Assembly (NCBI RefSeq): GCF_002968335.2
Contig: NZ_CP134398.1
Location: 4,092,001 to 4,156,000 of the forward strand
From: Mycobacterium sp. ITM-2016-00316
Lineage (GTDB): Bacteria > Actinomycetota > Actinomycetes > Mycobacteriales > Mycobacteriaceae
Direction: 5' to 3'
DNA length: 64,000 bases
Positions 33,723 to 42,277 of this stretch are shown here, piece by piece. Both the position numbers and the translations under genes were made by a program. The notes under the pieces were generated by a model. The model made no database searches and was not told where the DNA came from. It saw nothing but the letters and a program-made list of their open reading frames with translations. Numbering within the stretch: the stretch's first letter is position 1; every line of letters starts with the position of its first letter.

Positions 33723-34734
33723 CAAACTCCTCGGCGATGAGGGCGCGGTGTTCAGCGGCACCGCCGAGCAGCAGCTCGCCGGCCTTGGCCCGCTTCAGCG
33801 CGAACTGAAGGTCGTTCTCCCAGGTGAAGCCCATGGCTCCGAAGGTCTGCAGGCCGTGCTGGAACACCAGCGTCTGGCACTCCCCCGCACTGGCCTTGGC
33901 CATCGCTGCGGCGATCCGGCGCCGCGGGTCATCCGCGGCGATGGTGAGTGCGGCGAAATAGGACAGCGCGCGGGCCCGTTCGATGGCCACGTACATGTCG
34001 GTGGCCTTGTGTTGGATGGCCTGAAACGATCCGATCGGCACCCCGAACTGGTGGCGACTCTTGGCATGCTCAAGCGCAAGGTCCAAAACGCGCTGACACG
34101 CTCCGACCGTGGTGATGGCCATACCCATCAACGCGATGTGGCGAGACCGCTCGACCAGAGCCAGCGCGGCAGCGGGTTCCAGGTCGAGGCGGTCGGACTC
34201 TTCCACGCGTACCCGGTCGAAGGTGACCTCGGCGACATGCAGCACCGGGTCGAACACATCGCGGCGCCGTGTGGTGATGCCTTCCGGGGCGATCACGAAG
34301 ACCCCCGCGGGCGTGACCACGGCGAGTTGTTCGGCGCGGTCCCCGTCCAGGACGAACTTCGAGGTGCCGTTCAGTTCCCAACCCTGCCGGCTCCAATTGG
34401 CGCTGACACCTTCGTATATCGCCGCCCCGGCCTTGGCGGGGTCGTACCGCTCGCCCGCCAGCGGCGCGAACTGCGACAGCGTGGCCAGCAGCGGTGTCGG
34501 GTCGGTGGCCCGGCCCAGTTCCTCGAGCACGATGGCGAGTTCGACCGCGTTCTCCGGGTCGGTCAGCTCGGTCCATCCGGCGTCCAGATAGGACTTCCAC
34601 AGGGGGATCGACGCGTCCCCTTCGCCCCGCCCCTCTGAGATTCCCCGGACCAGTGACGCCGGGCACTGCTTGCCCACCGCGTCACGCACCGTTTCCTGCC
34701 ATAGCCGCTGATCAGAGTCGAACTCCAGAAGCAT
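33706..34734 (-). CDS. Acyl-CoA dehydrogenase, small subunit of a FadE pair
   Basis: A 342-residue, shortened acyl-CoA dehydrogenase-like protein. The N-terminal and middle domains are condensed, and the C-terminal helical domain is kept (HQFGVPIGSFQAIQHKATDMYVAIERAR and HGLQTFGAMGFTWENDLQF). It lacks the C-terminal IAGGTSEI block present in its partner. Such short subunits occur in heterotetrameric steroid FadEs, where the pair shares FAD sites. First gene of the transcript, with a near-perfect TGAGAAT dyad 35 bases upstream. Confidence 0.88.
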   Translation of the reverse strand: MLLEFDSDQRLWQETVRDAVGKQCPASLVRGISEGRGEGDASIPLWKSYLDAGWTELTDPENAVELAIVLEELGRATDPTPLLATLSQFAPLAGERYDPAKAGAAIYEGVSANWSRQGWELNGTSKFVLDGDRAEQLAVVTPAGVFVIAPEGITTRRRDVFDPVLHVAEVTFDRVRVEESDRLDLEPAAALALVERSRHIALMGMAITTVGACQRVLDLALEHAKSRHQFGVPIGSFQAIQHKATDMYVAIERARALSYFAALTIAADDPRRRIAAAMAKASAGECQTLVFQHGLQTFGAMGFTWENDLQFALKRAKAGELLLGGAAEHRALIAEEFDATRI

Positions 34735-34768
34735 CTGGCACCTCCCGCCTGCACTAGTTCCGTCCGCA

Positions 34769-34785
34769 GGAGAATAGCATTCTCA
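34769..34785. promoter_or_regulatory. TGAGAAT-type operator upstream of the FadE pair
   Basis: GGAGAAT-AGC-ATTCTCA matches 13 of 14 dyad positions. On the minus strand it contains TGC-TATTCT, an extended -10-like element, so repressor and polymerase would compete. Confidence 0.55.
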
Positions 34786-34893
34786 TCAAGGGCGTCGGCA
34801 TTCTCGTTTCGCGTGTATGCAGTTTCACCATATGCGCGCTACGCGACTGACCAGCAGACACTCTCACCAGCGACGATGTAAGCGATCCGCTGG

Positions 34894-34933
34894 AGAACAA
34901 TGTTCTTGCTATTGAAGAACAAGGATCTACACT
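34894..34933 (+). promoter_or_regulatory. Promoter with AGAACA dyads upstream of amidohydrolase operon
   Basis: AGAACA-A-TGTTCT (34894-34906) is a perfect dyad, and GTTCTT (34902-34907) pairs again with AAGAAC (34915-34920). TTGCTA (34906-34911) and TACACT (34928-34933), 16 bases apart, form a promoter overlapping both. The dyad differs from the TGAGAAT family, so this operon may answer to another regulator. Confidence 0.45.
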
Positions 34934-34996
34934 GAGGTTCGAGACGTCGCGCTGGGCCGTGCCCACGCCCGCCGCAGAGCTGAAGGATGGACCACG

Positions 34997-36109
34997 GTGA
35001 AAGAACTGCAGGACGGCGCGGGGAACGTCGTGACGACGCCCGTCATCGATACCAGCGTCCACATCTTCGTCGAGTCGAACAAGGACCTCCGCAAGAACTT
35101 CCTCAAGGAGCCGTTCAGCAGCCGGGGATTCCCGGACTACGAGATGGACTGGTACGGGGCGCCCGGCGGCGAGTACGCCACCCGCACCACGGGCCCGGAC
35201 GGCCAGTACCCCGGCTCCGATCCCGCGGTCGTGGCCAAGCACCTGTTCGCCGACCGCGGCGTGGACATCGCCATCCTGCATCCGATGACACGCGGCATCA
35301 TGCCCGACCGTCACCTCGGCTCCGCGATCGCCGCAGCGCACAACGAGATGATGGTGACGCGCTGGCTCGCGCACGACGAGTTCGGCGATCGGTTCCGCGG
35401 GACCATCCGGGTCAACCCCGACGATATCGCCGGGGCCCTGCGCGAGATCGACAAGTACAAGGGCCACCCGCAGGTGGTGCAACTCGGCATTCCGCTGCAG
35501 TCCCGCGAACTCTATGGAAAACCGCAGTTCTGGCCGCTGTGGGAGGCCGCCGTCGACGCCGGACTCCCGGTCGCCGTGCACTTCGAGGTCGGCTCGGGCG
35601 TCGCACTGCCGCCGACCCCCAACGGACTCACCCGCACCTACGAGCAGTATGTCGGGTTCACCGCGCTGAACTTCCTCTACCACCTCATGAACATGATCGC
35701 CGAGGGCGTTTTCGAACGCTTGCCGGAACTGAAGTTCGTCTGGGCCGACGGCGCCGCCGACCTGCTGACGCCCTTCATGTGGCGGATGGACTGCTTCGGC
35801 CGGCCGCATCTCGAGCAGACACCGTGGGCGCCCAAGATGCCCAGCGACTATCTGCCCGGCCACGTGTACTTCGTGCAGGGTGCACTGGACGGACCCGGCG
35901 ATGTCGACTTCGCCGGTGAGTGGGCCGGATTCACCGGCAAGGACGACATGGTGATGTACGGATCGAGCTATCCGCACTGGCAGCTCAACGAGCTCGCGGT
36001 GCCGCGCAGCTACAGCGCCGAGCAGCGCGACAAGTTGTGCTGGCGCAACGCGGCCGAACTGTACGGGATCCAAAGCCCGGTCATCGCGTCCACCGCCGGG
36101 GCACAGTAG
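34997..36109 (+). CDS. Amidohydrolase-family protein 1 of catabolic operon
   Basis: A 370-residue amidohydrolase-2 (ACMSD-like) TIM barrel, starting at GTG 34997. Metal-site features: IDTSVHIF near residue 18-22, VAVHFEVGSG, and the C-terminal MVMYGSSYPHWQ in place of the more usual GSDYPH, i.e. Asp replaced by Ser at a position that normally binds metal. That substitution may mean altered or lost chemistry. Paired with a second member of the family 20 bases downstream; a heteromeric enzyme is possible. Confidence 0.85.
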   Translation: MKELQDGAGNVVTTPVIDTSVHIFVESNKDLRKNFLKEPFSSRGFPDYEMDWYGAPGGEYATRTTGPDGQYPGSDPAVVAKHLFADRGVDIAILHPMTRGIMPDRHLGSAIAAAHNEMMVTRWLAHDEFGDRFRGTIRVNPDDIAGALREIDKYKGHPQVVQLGIPLQSRELYGKPQFWPLWEAAVDAGLPVAVHFEVGSGVALPPTPNGLTRTYEQYVGFTALNFLYHLMNMIAEGVFERLPELKFVWADGAADLLTPFMWRMDCFGRPHLEQTPWAPKMPSDYLPGHVYFVQGALDGPGDVDFAGEWAGFTGKDDMVMYGSSYPHWQLNELAVPRSYSAEQRDKLCWRNAAELYGIQSPVIASTAGAQ

Positions 36110-36129
36110 AGGGAACGAGGAGGCACACC

Positions 36130-37275
36130 ATGACCACCACAGCCAATCCGCGGCTACCTGCCACCGAGCGCATCGCCGTGCGGTGCGTCGACTCCGACGT
36201 GCATCCGGCGCCCCGGTCGGGCGAGCTCGGCCAGTACCTCCCCGAACCGTGGCGCAGCAAGTACTTCGGCACGCACAAGGTCGGCGACCAGATCTACTAC
36301 GACGCACCCGACTACGCGCATTCCTACGCCATGCGTCTGGACACGTTCCCCCCGGATGGTCAGTTCCCCTGCAGTGACCCCGAACTGGCGTTCAAACAGC
36401 TGATCATGGAGGCCGGCGCGGATATCGCGATCCTGGAACCCGCCGCCTACCCGGCGCGCATCCCGGAGGCGCAGCACGCCATGTCGATGGCGCTCAACGA
36501 CTGGCAGGCCAACCACTGGCTCGACAGCCAGAACAACTGGCACGAGCGCTGGCGCGGGTCGATCTGCCTGGCCATCGAGGAGCCCGACAAGAGCGTCGAG
36601 GAGATCGAACGCTGGGCCGACCATCCGTACATGTCGCAGATCCTGATCAAGGCCGAACCCCGTCCATCCTGGGGCAACCCCAAGTACGACGCCATCTGGG
36701 CGGCGGCCACCAAGCACGACATCCCGGTGAGCTGCCACCTGTCGCGCAGCCATTACGACGAGCTGCCGATGCCGCCGGTCGGATTGCCCAGCTACAACCA
36801 CGATTTCATGGTCACCTACTCGCTGCTGGCGGCCAACCAGGTGATGAGCCTGATCTTCGACGGCACCTTCGACCGGCATCCGACGCTCAAGATCGTCTTC
36901 GTCGAGCACGCGTTCACCTGGATTCTGCCGCTGATGTGGCGAATGGACGCGCTCTACGAAGCCCGTAAGTCCTGGGTCGACATCAAGCGCAAGCCCAGCG
37001 AGTACGTCAAGGACCACATCAAGTTCACCACCCAGCCACTGGACTACCCGGAGGACAAGACCGAACTGACCCGCGCCTTCGAGTGGATGGAGTGCGAGAA
37101 GATCCTGCTGTTCAGCAGCGATTACCCGCACTGGACGTTCGACGATCCACGCTGGCTGGTCAAGCACCTGCCCGAACATGCCCGCGAGCCGATCATGTTC
37201 CGCAATGGGATGGCCACGTACAGAAATGTGCCGCAGACTGTGCCGGCACTCGAGGGCCAGGTTCGGGTTTTCTGA
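36130..37275 (+). CDS. Amidohydrolase-family protein 2 of catabolic operon
   Basis: A 381-residue amidohydrolase-2 protein. Motifs: CVDSDVHPAPRSG near the N terminus, VSCHLSRSH mid-barrel, HPTLKIVFVEHAFTW and LLFSSDYPHWTFDDP, which keeps the metal-binding Asp that the neighbouring paralogue lacks. Enzymes of this family hydrolyse or decarboxylate carboxylated ring or ring-cleavage products. ATG 36130 is preceded by GAGGAGG. Followed three bases later by the Rieske ferredoxin gene. Confidence 0.87.
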   Translation: MTTTANPRLPATERIAVRCVDSDVHPAPRSGELGQYLPEPWRSKYFGTHKVGDQIYYDAPDYAHSYAMRLDTFPPDGQFPCSDPELAFKQLIMEAGADIAILEPAAYPARIPEAQHAMSMALNDWQANHWLDSQNNWHERWRGSICLAIEEPDKSVEEIERWADHPYMSQILIKAEPRPSWGNPKYDAIWAAATKHDIPVSCHLSRSHYDELPMPPVGLPSYNHDFMVTYSLLAANQVMSLIFDGTFDRHPTLKIVFVEHAFTWILPLMWRMDALYEARKSWVDIKRKPSEYVKDHIKFTTQPLDYPEDKTELTRAFEWMECEKILLFSSDYPHWTFDDPRWLVKHLPEHAREPIMFRNGMATYRNVPQTVPALEGQVRVF

Positions 37276-37278
37276 CCG

Positions 37279-37680
37279 ATGAGCAACGAAACAGAGGCGG
37301 GACGTGAGCCCCGCCTGGCACAAGGACGCGAGCACATCGTCGCCACTGTCGACGAGATTCCGCACGGCTCACACAAACTCGTGCCCATCGGCCGGCACGG
37401 GGTCGGCGTCTACAACGTCAACGGCACCTTCTATGCCATCGCCAACTACTGCCCGCACGAGGGCGGTCCGCTGTGTTCGGGCCGCGCGCGCGGCCTGAAC
37501 ATCGTCGACGAGAACGTGCCCGGCGACGCGGTGATGGTGCGCGACAAGGAGTACATCTTCTGCCCGTGGCACCAGTGGGGCTTCGAGCTGGCCACCGGCA
37601 CCACCGCGGTCAAGCCGGAATGGAGCATCCGCACCTATCCGGTCCGGGTGGTCGGCAACGATGTGCTGGTGCAGGCATGA
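37279..37680 (+). CDS. Rieske-type [2Fe-2S] ferredoxin
   Basis: A 133-residue single-domain Rieske protein. Cluster ligands are Cys58 and His60 in CPHEGGPL and Cys95 and His98 in CPWHQWGF. Such ferredoxins feed electrons to oxygenases, or sit in small complexes of unknown partner. No ring-hydroxylating oxygenase alpha subunit is in this operon; the neighbouring amidohydrolases and hydrolase are its only obvious companions. Its stop overlaps the next start by four bases. Confidence 0.92.
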   Translation: MSNETEAGREPRLAQGREHIVATVDEIPHGSHKLVPIGRHGVGVYNVNGTFYAIANYCPHEGGPLCSGRARGLNIVDENVPGDAVMVRDKEYIFCPWHQWGFELATGTTAVKPEWSIRTYPVRVVGNDVLVQA

Positions 37681-38585
37681 GTGCTGAGACCGGGCCGGTA
37701 CTGACCGCCGGCGAGAAGTCCATCGAGATCAATGGTGGCAACGTCGTCTACGAGATCCTCGGTGACACAGGCGAATTGATCGCCCTGACCCCTGGTGGAC
37801 GGTTCAGCAAGGACATCCCGGGCCTGCGCCCACTGGCCGAGGCCCTGGTGGCCGGCGGCTACCGGGTGCTGCTGTGGGATCGGCCCAACTGTGGCAAGTC
37901 CGATGTGCAGTTCTACGGGCTGAGCGAATCCCACATGCGGGCCGAGACGTTGTTCCGGCTGATCACCCGGCTCGACGCCGGCCCGTGCATCATCCTCGGC
38001 GGATCCGGCGGCGCACGCGACTCGATGCTGACGACCATGCTGTACCCGGAGATCGTCCGAAAACTCGTGGTGTGGAACATCGTCGGTGGTGTGTACGGAT
38101 CGTTCGTACTCGGTGGCCACTACGTGACCCCCAGCATCCTGGCCGTCCGCGGCCTCGGCATCAAGGGCCTGCTGAGCGTGCCGGAGTGGCGTGAGCGCAT
38201 CGAGCAGAATCCGGCGAACCGCCACCGGCTGCTCGCCCTCGACGCCGACGACTACCTCAAGGTGATGCTGCGCTGGCTCAATGCCTTTGTCCCCAAGCCG
38301 GGCCAGACCATCCCCGGCGTCCCCGACGAGATGTTCGACAACATCACCGTGCCCACCCTGATCATCCGCGGCGGCGAGAATGACTGGGACCACCCCAAAC
38401 GCACCTCTCTGGAGGTGAGCTGTCTGATCAAGGGGTCGACGCTGATCGAACCGCCGTGGCCCGAGGACGCCTGGGAGCGTGCCGGGGAGAAGTTCGCGCA
38501 GAGCGGCGGCAAGACGTTCTGCCTCTTCGACACCTGGGTGCAGGCCGCGCCGCCGATTCTGGACTTCCTGGGCACACCGCGATGA
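37677..38585 (+). CDS. Alpha/beta-fold hydrolase
   Basis: A 302-residue alpha/beta hydrolase. The strand-turn WDRPNCGKSD and the nucleophile elbow GGSGGARDS (Ser as nucleophile) are clear, but the usual C-terminal Gly-His is not: the end reads CLFDTWVQAAPPILDFLG without an obvious catalytic histidine. Related proteins include C-C bond hydrolases of ring-cleavage products and epoxide hydrolases. Coupled to the Rieske gene by an ATGA overlap, and ends three bases before the stop of the convergent hypothetical gene. Confidence 0.82.
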   Translation: MSAETGPVLTAGEKSIEINGGNVVYEILGDTGELIALTPGGRFSKDIPGLRPLAEALVAGGYRVLLWDRPNCGKSDVQFYGLSESHMRAETLFRLITRLDAGPCIILGGSGGARDSMLTTMLYPEIVRKLVVWNIVGGVYGSFVLGGHYVTPSILAVRGLGIKGLLSVPEWRERIEQNPANRHRLLALDADDYLKVMLRWLNAFVPKPGQTIPGVPDEMFDNITVPTLIIRGGENDWDHPKRTSLEVSCLIKGSTLIEPPWPEDAWERAGEKFAQSGGKTFCLFDTWVQAAPPILDFLGTPR

Positions 38586-38587
38586 CC

Positions 38588-39061
38588 TCACCGCACCAGG
38601 ATGCGCACCTCACTGTTCAGCGAGGCTTCCAGCGCGGTGTGCACACGACTTTCCGGCACCCGCGCCAGATCGTCTCGGCGCAGCGTCACCTCGACCACAT
38701 CCCAGCCCTGACCGCTCGGATGACGGTGCACGTCGCCGGTGAGTCCGAATCCCGCCAGCACGCCGTGCGCGTCATCATCGGTGCCGCGGCTGACGAAGGT
38801 CAGCACACCGGGAGCCACATCGGTGCCGAAAGCTCTGCCGCACAAGGCAACGACCGTGTCCTGTAACGCATCGGCGTCATCGCCGGCCAGCAGCACCTCG
38901 ACCTCACGCCGGTTGGACGGCATGACCGAGAGGTCCGCATCGACCAACTGGGCGCCGACCGGGCCACACAGTTGCCGGAGCATCGCCACGCCCTCGGTCA
39001 ACTGCGCGGGTGTCAGGCGACCCGACGGATCCACGTCAACGCGCACCACTGCGGTTCTCAC
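38588..39061 (-). CDS. Conserved-looking protein of unknown function
   Basis: A 157-residue protein read from GTG 39061; the open frame continues far upstream but only through the antisense of the NuoF-like gene, so I reject the longer start. Composition is that of a soluble alpha/beta protein with VRVDVDPSGRLTPAQL near the start and RREVEVLLAGDD in the middle. No known motif. It lies alone on the minus strand between two plus-strand operon segments, divergent from the NuoF-like gene, which suggests a regulatory or accessory role; that is a guess. Confidence 0.55.
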   Translation of the reverse strand: MRTAVVRVDVDPSGRLTPAQLTEGVAMLRQLCGPVGAQLVDADLSVMPSNRREVEVLLAGDDADALQDTVVALCGRAFGTDVAPGVLTFVSRGTDDDAHGVLAGFGLTGDVHRHPSGQGWDVVEVTLRRDDLARVPESRVHTALEASLNSEVRILVR

Positions 39062-39097
39062 GGCCGTCAGCCTAACGGTGGAAAGGACCAGCCGATC

Positions 39098-40380
39098 ATG
39101 ACAACCACCGCCACCGATCTCAGGGTCGAGGTCTGGCCCGGGCTCACACCGCGGCTGCTGCGGCCCGGTGCCGGCCCCGAGGATCTCGCCGAATACGCCA
39201 ATGCCGGTGGCTATCAACAGATCGACGACTACGGGGTGTTGCTCGACGCGGTGGCCGCCGCCGGGCTGCTGGGCCGCGGCGGGGCGGCGTTCCCGTTGGC
39301 CGTGAAGCTGACCACCGTGCGGGCCGCCAGGCGTGCCGGCAAGCAGACCGTCGTGATCGCCAACGGCGAGGAGGGTGAGCCGGCCTCGGTGAAGGACCGC
39401 TGGCTGCTGCGCCATCGGCCGCACCTGGTGCTCGACGGACTGCGCCTGGCCGCTCAGATCACCGGGGCCGAGCGCGCCCATGTGTACGTTTCCGATCCGC
39501 AGGCCGCGACAGCAGTGGAGTCGGCGCTCACCGCCGCGGGCGAGCATCTGGGGACGCTCCGGATCAGCGTGGTGACCGTGGACGCCTCCTATATCGCCGG
39601 CGAGGAGTCGGCGGCGGTGCGGGTGATCAACGGCGGACCGGCCAAGCCGACCGACAAGCCGCCGAGGGTGTTCGAGGAGGGCGTCGCCGGCAACCCGACA
39701 TTGGTGAGCAACGTCGAGACCCTCGCGCACCTGCCGTTCATCCTGCGCCACGGCCCGGCCGAGTTCCGTCGCTACGGCACCGAGGCCTCCCCGGAACCTT
39801 TCTGGCCACCATCACCGGCGCGGGACGCCCACCCGCGCTCTACGAATTGCCGCACGGCGCCATGGCCTCCGATCTGCTCGCCCTGCACGGGGTCGATCCC
39901 GGCACGGTGACCGGTGCGCTGATGGGCGGTTACTTCGCCGGCCTGCTCAACCGGTCCATCGTCGGCGCCACCCTGGACCACGAGTCGATGCGCGCGCTGG
40001 GCAGCGGTCTCGGATGTGGCGCCGTCGCCGTGCTGACCGAGGACTGCCCGGTCGCGGTGGCCGCCTCCGTGCTGGCCTATTTCGACCGGGAGAACGCCGG
40101 GCAGTGCGGGTCGTGCTTCAACGGCACCGCCGCCATGGCAGCCGTCACCGACGCGCTGCGCGACGGCGCCGCCACCGCCGAGGACGTGGCCCGGCTGCGC
40201 CGCTGGTCGGTGGTGCTGCGCGGCAGGGGCGCCTGCGCGACGCTCGACGGTGCGGCGAATGTGGCGGCAAGCCTGCTGGACCAGTTCCCCGAGCTGGTGA
40301 CAAGCCACCTCGAGGGCGGTTGCGCCGACTGCAGCGGGTTTTCGGCCCTGCGTCCCTTCGAAGTTGAGGCGGTGTCATGA
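39098..40380 (+). CDS. NuoF-like NADH-binding flavoprotein with Fe-S domain (one-base frameshift)
   Basis: The two halves join into a protein of about 427 residues resembling the 51-kDa NADH-dehydrogenase subunit. GRGGAAFP and NGEEGEPASVKDR form the FMN/NADH site; IAGEESAA and GNPTLVSNVETLAHL follow. The C-terminal cluster motif is altered: NAGQCGSC lacks the first cysteine of the usual ESCGxCxxC, with another cysteine in GRGACA. A frame break at about 39793 (one G missing in a GG/GGG run) separates the halves; restoring it gives SPGTFLATITGAGR. Its stop overlaps a ferredoxin start, so it probably reduces that ferredoxin with NADH. Confidence 0.82.
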
Positions 40381-40616
40381 GAATCAAACTCGACAGGACC
40401 CTGTGCGACGGGTTCGGCATCTGCGCCAAACACGCACCCGACTACTTCTCGCTGGACGACTGGGGCTACGCCTGCCTCGAAGGCAACGGCGAAGTGTCCG
40501 AACAGGATCGCGACGCGGTGATGCGCGCTCTGCTGGACTGCCCGGTGCACGCCATCATCGAGATCCCGGCGGTGCAGCAGGACCAGGATCACGCCGCCGC
40601 TACAACAGGGAGCTGA
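40377..40616 (+). CDS. Ferredoxin, CxxFxxC type
   Basis: A 79-residue ferredoxin with ligands in LCDGFGIC and DCPVHA and a Gln/Asp-rich tail of about 15 residues. The variable position between the first two cysteines is Phe. It overlaps the NuoF-like gene by four bases and precedes the DUF35-thiolase gene by one base, so it forms a redox pair with the flavoprotein in the middle of a beta-oxidation-like operon. No P450 is immediately adjacent; the next, at 44.9 kb, has its own ferredoxin. Confidence 0.92.
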   Translation: MRIKLDRTLCDGFGICAKHAPDYFSLDDWGYACLEGNGEVSEQDRDAVMRALLDCPVHAIIEIPAVQQDQDHAAATTGS

Positions 40617-40617
40617 T

Positions 40618-42277
40618 TTGTCCGCCATTGCAGGCCGGCCACTGCCCCAACTCACGGTGCAGAACGAGTTCTTCTGGACTTCGGGCGCTGACGGACGGTT
40701 ACGCATCCAGGAGTGCCAGGCCTGCAGGGCGCTGATCCACCCGCCGGCACCGATCTGCCGCTACTGCCGCAGCCACGATCTGGGTGTGCGGGCGGTATCG
40801 GGGAAAGCCACGCTGTCCGGCTTCAGCATCAACCACCGCTTCGGGTTTCCCGACCTGCCGCCGCCGTACGTCATCGCCGAGGTCGCGATACTGGAGGACC
40901 CGCGGGTGCGGTTGACCACCAACATCGTGGACTGCGACGCCGACGCCCTGAAGATCGGCCAGCCCGTCGAGGTGGCCTTCCAGCACGTCGACGATGTCTG
41001 GCTGCCGGTGTTCACCCCGGCCGCCGATCCGGACGCCCCGACCGCCATGCCCGAAGACCTGATTCCGCCAACGGATTTCGCCAAACATGTGCGGCCGATG
41101 CTGGGGGGCGAGAAGTTCGAGGACAAAGCGGCCATCACCGGCATCGGCGCATCACGGCTGGGTCGGCGCCTGATGGCGGCTCCGCTGTCGCTGACCATCG
41201 AGGCGTGCGAGGCAGCCGTCGCCGACGCCGGTCTGACCTTCGACGATATCGACGGCCTGTCCACCTATCCGGGGCTGGACATCGCCGGCATGGGCGAAGG
41301 CGGTGTCAGCGCGCTCGAAGGGTGCGCTCGGTCTTCGGCCGACCTGGATCAACGGCGGCATGGACACGTTCGGCCCCGGCGGATCGGTCATCGCCGCGAT
41401 GATGGCCGTCGCCACCGGGATGGCCCGCCACGTGCTGTGCTTCCGGACGCTGTGGGAGGCCACCTTCCAGCAGCTGATGAAGGAAGGCAAGATGTCCCCG
41501 CCGGGCGGCGCCCGCGCCAACGGCTGGCAACAGCCCTTCGGCGGCATCTCGGCGGCGCACACGCTGGCGCAGAACGCCTCCCGGCACTTCCACCGGTATG
41601 GCACCACCCGCGAGACGCTGGGCTGGATCGCGTTGAACCAGCGTGCCAACGCCGCGCTCAACCCGACGGCCATCTATCGCGACCCGATGACCATGGACGA
41701 CTATCTGTCCGCGCGGATGATCACCACGCCGTTCGGGCTGTATGACTGCGATGTGCCGTGCGACGGTGCGGTCGCCGTCATCGTCTCGGCCGTCGACGTC
41801 GCACGCGACCTGCCGCAGAAACCCATCCGGGTCGAGGCCGTCGGCACCCAGATCATCGAACGCCTCGACTGGGATCAGACCACGCTGACCCACGAGCCGC
41901 AGGTACTCGGCCAGTCCGCGCACCTGTGGTCACGAACGTCTTTGCGGCCCAGCGACGTCGACGTCGCCGAGCTCTATGACGGCTTCACCTTCAACTGCCT
42001 TTCCTGGCTGGAGGCGCTCGGCTTCTGCGGTATCGGAGAGGCCAAGGATTTCCTGGACGGTGGCCACGCCATCGCCCGTGACGGCGTCATCCCACTGAAC
42101 ACGCACGGCGGTCAGCTCTCCCACGGCCGCACACACGGGATGGGGCTCATCCACGAGGCCGTCACCCAGCTGCGCGGGCATGCCGGCGAACGGCAGGTCG
42201 CCGATGCCAAGGTCGCGGTGGCCAGCAGTGGCGGCCTGACCCCCAGTGGTGTGCTGCTGCTACGGACCGATGAGTAA
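40618..42277 (+). CDS. DUF35 OB-fold fused to thiolase-like (Ltp2-type) domain (one-base frameshift)
   Basis: Starts at TTG 40618 (GGGAG box). Residues about 1-135 are a DUF35 protein: zinc-ribbon CQACRALIHPPAPICRYC followed by an OB-fold. A thiolase-fold domain of about 400 residues follows (AITGIGASRLGRR onward). At the nucleophile position the sequence reads FGPGGSVIAAMM with no cysteine, and the C-terminal loop is NTHGGQLSHGRTHGMG; the YDGFTFNCLSWLEALGF block matches Ltp-type proteins. Steroid side-chain aldolase Ltp2 also lacks the cysteine and works with a DUF35 partner, so retro-aldol cleavage is likely. An extra G at about 41321 breaks the frame; removing it yields EGALGLRPTWINGG. Confidence 0.8.

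Noticed and set aside
38588..39751. Long version (387 residues) of the minus-strand hypothetical gene
   Set aside because: The extra N-terminal part runs antisense through the NuoF-like coding region; only the part from GTG 39061 looks real.
39098..42277. True pseudogenes at the two split genes
   Set aside because: Both halves of each gene are fully conserved, the breaks are single bases in G runs, and neighbouring start-stop overlaps remain intact, so sequencing error is simpler.
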